Source: JADCCX01 sp051649305
GTDB taxonomy: Bacteria > Pseudomonadota > Alphaproteobacteria > Rhizobiales > Beijerinckiaceae
DNA length: 64,000 nt
Assembly (NCBI GenBank): GCA_051649305.1
Contig: JBOFGV010000001.1
Coordinates: 15,949-79,948 of the forward strand
Direction: 5' to 3'
This document shows positions 58,524 through 64,000 of the stretch, piece after piece. Position numbers and translations under genes: made by a program. How positions within the stretch are numbered: the first letter of the stretch is position 1; the number at the start of each line of letters is the position of its first letter. A model generated the notes under the pieces. It was not told the origin of the DNA. It did no database searches and saw only the letters and a program-made list of their open reading frames with translations.

Positions 58524-61500
58524 TTATGTGATCTGCACCTTTGCAATTTCGGTGGTGTAGGTGGCATCATTATAAAAGGTCAGCGTTTCAGGCCCAGTGA
58601 AAGTAGCCCCAGCAGACAGGTTGGTGTTTGCAGCGTTCCGCGCGAACTGGCCAACACCAATGCTCAAATTATCCGACCCGTCCGAGCTGAAGTCCAGCTC
58701 GAGCGTTCCGGTGCCGCTGGAAATGCCAAGAATCGATCGGATATCAGCCGCAGTAGCGTTGCTGAAGTTGGCGTAGATATTTGTCTGGTCAAGATCAACT
58801 CGCTCAACACCACTGACTTTGCTGGTGACGTCGGCAATGGAAAGCGTCGCCGTCGCGCCGTCAAGCACGAGCCTGTCAGAACCGGGTTCGCCCATGATTG
58901 ATGTGCCGGCACTCTGCAGCGAAAGCGCATCAAGAAAAAACCTGTCGTCACCTGTGCCACCGAAGAGCGACACGATAGCCGAGCCGGAGCCGTCCAGCCT
59001 ATCGTCACCGTCGCCGCCATGGAGACTGTCCTGGCCACCATTGCCGACAATGGAGTCAGCTCCACCATGGCCGCGGATTTCGTTGATGCCGCTCGTGCCA
59101 GTGATTGTGTCATTGTAGGTAGATCCTTCCACGCACTCGAAATCGTTCACGACGTCCCCGGTGGCATGACCGCCACTGACCACATTGGTGGAGATGTTGA
59201 CATTCACCGCTGCGTCTGAGTTGTTGTAGCCCAGCCAGTCCGACCCAAAACCGCCGTCAAGAGTATCGGCTCCTTGCGCACCTTCAAGCGTGTCATTGCC
59301 ATTTTCACCACGAAGCGTGTCGTTGCCCTGATCGCCCCATATGGCGTTGTTCTGGGTATCGCCGGTGATGGTGTCTCCCGCATTTCCACCAATAATGTTT
59401 TCAATGCCGACATAGGTATCGCCGTTCGCATCACCACCTGTTCCAATGCCTGTAGTGAGGTTTACGTTGATCGCGGTGCCCGTTCCAGCGAAAGACACCG
59501 TATCAATGCCGCTGCCCCCGTTGATGCTGTCCGCACCGCTGTTGTCGTGGATCAAATCATTGCCATTGCCGCCATTCAGGATGTCGTCGCCGAGACCGCC
59601 GTTGAGGTAGTCATTGTCGTCACCACCTTCGAGACGATCAATACCATCACTACTGTTCAGGTTGTCGTTGCCTCCAAAGCCGAGAATCACATCACTGCCT
59701 GTGGTTCCATTCAGCGCTTCACCTGCTGCGTTTCCAAGAATCATTGACGCCGCTACAACAGTTCCATCCGTGAACTGGAAATTCTCGACATTGGTGATTG
59801 TGTCTGTCCCATCCGGCGAGCCGCTGCGGTTATCGACAACGGTGTAGACAGCACCAACCTGTGTGATGGTGTAATTAGTCAGTGCACCAGAAAACTCGAC
59901 TGTATCCGTTCCGGCATCACCATCGATGGTATCATTGCCAGCGCCCCCATTGAGGGTATCATTGCCTGTATCGACATCCTGCGAGGCCACGCGGCCACCA
60001 AACAAAACGTCATTGCCAGCGCCACCGTAAACAGTGTCGTTGCCGCCAGCGCCATAAACCGTATCGTTGCCATCACCGGCGTTCAGGCTGTCGCCCAGAT
60101 CACCAGTGTCGCCACCACCATTGGTAAATTGATATCCCCCGTAAAGGTAGTCAGCACCCGTACCACCTGTGATCGTGTCAGAACCAAAATTTCCATACAG
60201 CTGGTTGCCAACATTGTTGCCGATGATGATGTCACCAACCCCAGAACCTTCAATCCATTCAACATTTGAATAGGTGTCCCCCTGTGCGTCACCACCTGAA
60301 CCGAGGCCAGTCAGAAGGTTGACAGTGACGCTCGTTGAAGAATTGTTGTAGCGAATGTTCTCAAGGCCAGCCCAACCAATGAAGGTGTCCGCTCCACCAC
60401 CGCCGTAGAAGTTTATGTGGCTTGTGATGTAAAAGGTGTCGTTACCGGAACCAGCGTGGATGTATGCAGCACCTCCGCTAGCATAGATGGTGTTGTTGCC
60501 TGAACCCAGCCAGATCATATGGAACCCTGAGAACTGGTCGCCTGTCGCTGAACCACCTGTTGCTGTTCCTAAGGCAGTATTGATTGTCACATCGGCTGAT
60601 TCTCCACGATAATCCAATATATCGAACGTTCCACCACCCAGCATAGTATCGGCACCAAGTCCACCTGCTATGGTATCGCTGTCCGGTCCACCATTGATCC
60701 AGTCATCACCGGCCCCGCCATTGATGGCGTCATTTCCGCCATTGCCATAAATAACGTTGGCAACACCTGTGCCATTCAGCGCAGCATCATTACCTGCCGT
60801 TCCTTCGATATCAACCACTTCTCCAAAAGCAATAACACCATCAGAAAACTGAAAGTTTTCAACCCCGACAACAGTGTCAACGCCGTCGAATCCCGCACCA
60901 CGACCATCGGTGATCGTATAAGTGGAGCCTGAAAGCGTGATGTTGTAGTCGGCACGCTTGCCTGTCAGAATGACAGTATCTGTTCCGTTTCCACCATCGA
61001 TCGAGTCGTTGCCTGCTCCGCCCGTGATCGTGTCATTTCCGGTCGTGAGGCCGCTGGGATCGCCTTCTCCTGTAAGCGTATCGTTTCCGCCGCCGCCGAC
61101 GATGCTATCGTTGCCCGCCGACCCGAATAAAAAGTTGGCCTGTCCATCGCCGGTCAGCGTGTCATTGTAGGCTGTAGCGAAAATGCGCTCGATGCCGATC
61201 AGCCTATCTCCCGTGGCTTCGCCCGGGCCGGTCTGAACAGTCTGCGTCATATCGATCGCTATGGCCGCCGTAGCAAACTGATATCCTGCGGTGTCGAGAG
61301 ACCCGCCACCACCGTCGAGTGTATCGGCTCCAGCGCCGCCAATCAGCCAGTCGATGCCGTCTCCGCCGGTGATACTGTCATCTCCGGCATCACCAGAGAA
61401 TACCTCGTCGCGGATGGATCCAATGAGCGTGTCATTGCCGTTGCCGGAATAGACAGCTTCGATGTTCATCAGAACATCACCCTGAGCGTTGCCACCTGTG

Positions 61501-64000
61501 CCCGTTCCAAGATTGAGATCGACCGAGATGGCAACAGTGTCGCCGGTATAAACCGCTACATCGTAGTTTCCAGCGCCACCGTCCAATGTGTCCGCGCCGA
61601 CGCCACCAATCAAGCGGTCGCCTTCGTCGACATTGTTGTCTGCACCGCCGTCAAGGTAGTCATTGCCTCCGCCACCTGACAGCGTGTCATCGCCGCCGAG
61701 ACCGCGAATAACGTTGGCATCACCTGTGCCATTGAGGGCGGCATCGTTGCCTGCAGTGCCAATGATATCAATCAAATTTGCTTCCAGAATCAGACCATCT
61801 GAAAACTGGAAACTCCCAAACCTTTGTATTGTATCAACACCATCATACCCGGCACCCCTGATATCGGTAATCGTGTAGACCAAACCAGAGACGGTAACAT
61901 TGTAGTCTGTGCGTTTGCCGGAAAAAATGACCGTATCAATTCCGCTTCCACCGTCTATGATATCGTTTCCAAGACCGCCTGTAATGGTGTCGTTGCCACC
62001 TCCGCCATCAACAACATCGTTCCCGGCGCCTGCATCAATAATATCATTGCCGTCTGCAACATGAGAGGCAAGCGAATCTCCGTAAATGGTATCATTTCCA
62101 TCAAGCCCTGAGATCGTGTCAGAGCCATAGAACCCACGCAGTTCATTCGCGCCCGTTGTGCCTGTCAAAGCATCGGTGCCGGCACTACCAAGGAGAGATT
62201 CAAACCCGCTGATCACATCGCCCTGGGCAAAACCTCCCGACGCAGCATTGGTATCTAGATTGACGACGACACCAACACTGCCATCCTGGTAATTAAGCCA
62301 GTCATTTCCGGAACCGCCTGTCAGGGTATCTGCACCTGCCCCCCCAAAAATGAAATCATTGCCATCGCCGCCGTCGATGATATCGAGTCCGTCTTGACCA
62401 AAGATGATGTTATCAATGCTGGACCCGGTGATCGTGTCACCACCCGCACCACCAAACACATGTTCAAATCCGGAAATCATGTCGCCGTTGGCTTCACTGC
62501 CTACAACGCCTGTTGCCGTGCTGGTATTGAGATTGATGTTTACGCCTGTTGTATCAGTGTCATACCGAATATAGTCGTCGCCAGCGCTGCCTGTCAGAGT
62601 GTCGGCACCTGCGCCGCCGATCAGTTGGTCGTCAGCTGTTCCACCGTCGATAACATCGTTACCGGCTTCGCCATAAAGAATGTCAGCGTCATCACCGCCA
62701 TTGATGATGTCATTGCCCAGTCCCCCCGAAAGCACGTCATTGCCCGCAAGACCATTGATGACATCTTCTTCGTTGGTTCCGCTATAGCTGTCTACTCCGG
62801 CAGTACCCGCAAAATTCCCTGAGGCATTCTGCACAGAGATAGTCAGCACTTTGTCAAAGGTCAGGCCACCCTGGTCCATTACACGAACCGTGACTGAGTG
62901 CGATGTTGCACTTTCGAAATCCAGCAATGAACCGTTGGCAACAGTAATCTGACCACCTGCCGAAATGGTGAATCGGCCACCAGCGTCCTGACCCGCTACA
63001 AAGGCATAGGTGAAGGTTGCTCCAGCATCCGGGTCAATGCCTGTAACAGAGCCGACAACGGTGCCGTTGGCTGCATTCTCGGCAACGGTATTGGCTGAAA
63101 GAGTAGCATCTGTTGGCGCTTCATTCACATTCATGAGCGTGACCGCAATCGCCTGATCATCAAACAGGGTGCCGTCGCTGGCGCGAACCACCACATCGTA
63201 GATGTTATTGCCATCGAAATCGTCGGGAGTATCGAAGCCCGGTGCAGTGATGAAGGTCAGCACGCCTGTTGTTGAGTTGATCGTGAATTTCAGTTGATCA
63301 GCGCCACCAACAAGACTGTAGGTGATAGTGGTCGCAGCATCGGGATCAGACGCAACAACCGTCGTCACAGCGGTGTCGTTCTCTGCCACACTGACAGAAG
63401 CTGTCGCAAGGCCACCGTTGGAGGAGATTGTTGGGGTCTCGTTGGTGTCGGTCACCGTCACAAAGATGGTCTGGACATCCACGCCACCCAGGCCATCGGA
63501 CACCTGCACATCAACACCGTAGATATTATCGAAGTTACTGTCTGCAGGTGTTTCAAAATTTGGTGGCGCAACAAATGACAGAGCACCTGTAGTGGAATTT
63601 ATCGTGAACAGCAGCTGATCGGGACCGCCGACAATCGAATATGCCAAGCTTGCACCGGCATCTGGATCTGATGCAAGGATGGTTCCAACGACAGCGGTGT
63701 TTTCCGCCATGTTCACATTGGCCAGTGTACTGCCGCCATCAAACGTAATCACTGGCGCTTCATTCACATTCATGAGCGTGACCGCAATCGCCTGATCATC
63801 AATCAGCGTGCCATCGCTGGCGCGAACCACCACATCATAGATGTTGTCACCACCGACATCCCCGGGAGTGTCGAAGTCAGGCGCTGAGATGAAGGTCAGG
63901 ACGCCTGTCGCCGCATTGATCGTGAACCTTGTCTGGTCCGCACCACCCACAAGACTGTAGGTGATGGTGGTTGCCGCATCGGGATCGGACGCTGCCACCG
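58524..64000 (-). CDS. Giant cadherin-like/RTX adhesin, C-terminal 1824 residues
   Basis: A type I secreted calcium-binding surface protein, cut by the right edge, so the N-terminus is missing. Order in the visible part: four cadherin-like repeats (the first incomplete; residues ~1-390), then about 1300 residues of RTX nonapeptides (GGxGxDxLxGG) interrupted by two recurring modules, then a C-terminal ~150-residue domain ending AEIAKVQIT-like (TTEIAKVQIT), where the secretion signal would be. The RTX part folds when it meets calcium outside the cell. The TolC gene 97 bp downstream fits. Likely role is attachment or biofilm, inferred from the family. Confidence 0.9.
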   Translation of the reverse strand, partial: VAASDPDAATTITYSLVGGADQTRFTINAATGVLTFISAPDFDTPGDVGGDNIYDVVVRASDGTLIDDQAIAVTLMNVNEAPVITFDGGSTLANVNMAENTAVVGTILASDPDAGASLAYSIVGGPDQLLFTINSTTGALSFVAPPNFETPADSNFDNIYGVDVQVSDGLGGVDVQTIFVTVTDTNETPTISSNGGLATASVSVAENDTAVTTVVASDPDAATTITYSLVGGADQLKFTINSTTGVLTFITAPGFDTPDDFDGNNIYDVVVRASDGTLFDDQAIAVTLMNVNEAPTDATLSANTVAENAANGTVVGSVTGIDPDAGATFTYAFVAGQDAGGRFTISAGGQITVANGSLLDFESATSHSVTVRVMDQGGLTFDKVLTISVQNASGNFAGTAGVDSYSGTNEEDVINGLAGNDVLSGGLGNDIINGGDDADILYGEAGNDVIDGGTADDQLIGGAGADTLTGSAGDDYIRYDTDTTGVNINLNTSTATGVVGSEANGDMISGFEHVFGGAGGDTITGSSIDNIIFGQDGLDIIDGGDGNDFIFGGAGADTLTGGSGNDWLNYQDGSVGVVVNLDTNAASGGFAQGDVISGFESLLGSAGTDALTGTTGANELRGFYGSDTISGLDGNDTIYGDSLASHVADGNDIIDAGAGNDVVDGGGGNDTITGGLGNDIIDGGSGIDTVIFSGKRTDYNVTVSGLVYTITDIRGAGYDGVDTIQRFGSFQFSDGLILEANLIDIIGTAGNDAALNGTGDANVIRGLGGDDTLSGGGGNDYLDGGADNNVDEGDRLIGGVGADTLDGGAGNYDVAVYTGDTVAISVDLNLGTGTGGNAQGDVLMNIEAVYSGNGNDTLIGSIRDEVFSGDAGDDSITGGDGIDWLIGGAGADTLDGGGGSLDTAGYQFATAAIAIDMTQTVQTGPGEATGDRLIGIERIFATAYNDTLTGDGQANFLFGSAGNDSIVGGGGNDTLTGEGDPSGLTTGNDTITGGAGNDSIDGGNGTDTVILTGKRADYNITLSGSTYTITDGRGAGFDGVDTVVGVENFQFSDGVIAFGEVVDIEGTAGNDAALNGTGVANVIYGNGGNDAINGGAGDDWINGGPDSDTIAGGLGADTMLGGGTFDILDYRGESADVTINTALGTATGGSATGDQFSGFHMIWLGSGNNTIYASGGAAYIHAGSGNDTFYITSHINFYGGGGADTFIGWAGLENIRYNNSSTSVTVNLLTGLGSGGDAQGDTYSNVEWIEGSGVGDIIIGNNVGNQLYGNFGSDTITGGTGADYLYGGYQFTNGGGDTGDLGDSLNAGDGNDTVYGAGGNDTVYGGAGNDVLFGGRVASQDVDTGNDTLNGGAGNDTIDGDAGTDTVEFSGALTNYTITQVGAVYTVVDNRSGSPDGTDTITNVENFQFTDGTVVAASMILGNAAGEALNGTTGSDVILGFGGNDNLNSSDGIDRLEGGDDNDYLNGGLGDDILNGGNGNDLIHDNSGADSINGGSGIDTVSFAGTGTAINVNLTTGIGTGGDANGDTYVGIENIIGGNAGDTITGDTQNNAIWGDQGNDTLRGENGNDTLEGAQGADTLDGGFGSDWLGYNNSDAAVNVNISTNVVSGGHATGDVVNDFECVEGSTYNDTITGTSGINEIRGHGGADSIVGNGGQDSLHGGDGDDRLDGSGSAIVSLFGGTGDDRFFLDALSLQSAGTSIMGEPGSDRLVLDGATATLSIADVTSKVSGVERVDLDQTNIYANFSNATAADIRSILGISSGTGTLELDFSSDGSDNLSIGVGQFARNAANTNLSAGATFTGPETLTFYNDATYTTEIAKVQIT
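58950..62825 (-). repeat. RTX region with two interleaved repeat modules
   Basis: Many GGxGxDxLxGG nonapeptides. An ~60-residue module of the pattern VNLxTGxGxGGDAQGD...IExVxGSxxxDTxxG occurs eight times. A second module, xSGKRxDYNxTxxGxxYTITD...VENFQFSDG, occurs three times, at about 61780-61940, 60830-60985 and 59755-59910, giving a composite period near 1 kb. Confidence 0.85.
62826..64000 (-). repeat. Cadherin-like repeat block of the adhesin
   Basis: Four tandem ~105-residue units, each with ASDPDA-type calcium motifs and ending in TVNEAP-like linkers (LMNVNEAP, VTDTNETP, LMNVNEAP, and a last one to SVQNASGNF). The units alternate: the first and third are near-identical, at 63757-63999 and 63118-63360, 639 bp apart. 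Confidence 0.85.

Noticed and set aside
58950..62825. CRISPR-like periodicity in the RTX region
   Set aside because: The repeats are nine- or sixty-residue coding repeats in one open frame, with no identical direct repeats plus unique spacers and no cas genes.

Overview
The window looks like a chromosomal segment of an alphaproteobacterium of the order Hyphomicrobiales (Rhizobiales). The evidence is a Brucella-type porin of the Porin_2 family, two Omp25/31-like barrels whose mature ends begin ADMGPPP/ADLGPPP, a PdhS-like multi-PAS kinase, an Irr-box-like element ahead of nfuA, an RpoH-type promoter ahead of dnaK, a phasin, and uniformly high-GC coding sequence. I cannot name a genus from sequence alone. 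No rRNA, tRNA, insertion sequence, integrase, phage gene or CRISPR array was found.

Layout. 1-5 kb: plsC (cut by the window edge), rimI, tsaB and nfuA, then a secreted orphan and dnaK with its own terminator. 4.9-5.6 kb: an AT-rich two-gene insert resembling a polymorphic-toxin tail with its immunity protein. 5.6-12.3 kb: UPF0126 channel and thymidine-kinase-like pair, a secreted esterase, a TetR regulator facing a PspA/YiaA-type envelope-stress operon through three copies of a 13-bp palindrome, an Ada-like methyltransferase, DUF2244 and nth. 12.3-16.6 kb: a major porin flanked by two copies of an intergenic repeat, then a bicarbonate cluster (SbtA-like transporter, SbtB-like PII protein, beta-carbonic anhydrase). 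16.8-23.7 kb: phasin, the large PdhS-like kinase, two surface barrels, a MarR regulator and YqeY. 23.8-31.3 kb: carA with a methyltransferase, a PAS-GGDEF cyclase, a small YafY/TfoX-C cluster, argG and corA. 31.4-37.5 kb: a fatty-acid oxidation operon (acyl-CoA dehydrogenase, enoyl-CoA hydratase, short-chain dehydrogenase), tsaC/sua5, a LysR regulator and a thioesterase. 37.5-50.4 kb: a flippase-like protein, transporters, an M14 peptidase, a thiolase, a rhodanese-ChrB/ChrA chromate pair, a LacI regulator, peroxiredoxin, a DsbD-alpha protein and YqgE. 50.5-56.2 kb: a ugpB-ugpA-orphan-ugpE-ugpC-galM operon. 56.4-64 kb: a TolC-type lipoprotein and the last 1824 residues of a giant cadherin/RTX adhesin that runs off the right edge.

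How the parts relate. Three themes recur. One is envelope and surface maintenance: porin, two barrels, the PspA operon, the RTX adhesin with its exporter, and a kinase/CtrA-type regulatory context. The second is carbon handling: the bicarbonate cluster, PHB-related phasin and a depolymerase-like esterase, fatty-acid oxidation and glycerol-phosphate uptake. The third is tRNA t6A synthesis, represented twice (tsaB and tsaC/sua5). The least ordinary items are the toxin/immunity-like pair, the SbtA-PII-carbonic anhydrase cluster outside cyanobacteria, the triple-operator PspA operon, the orphan secreted gene coupled inside the ugp operon, and the modular super-repeat structure of the adhesin. All assignments come from reading motifs by eye; no database search was run.
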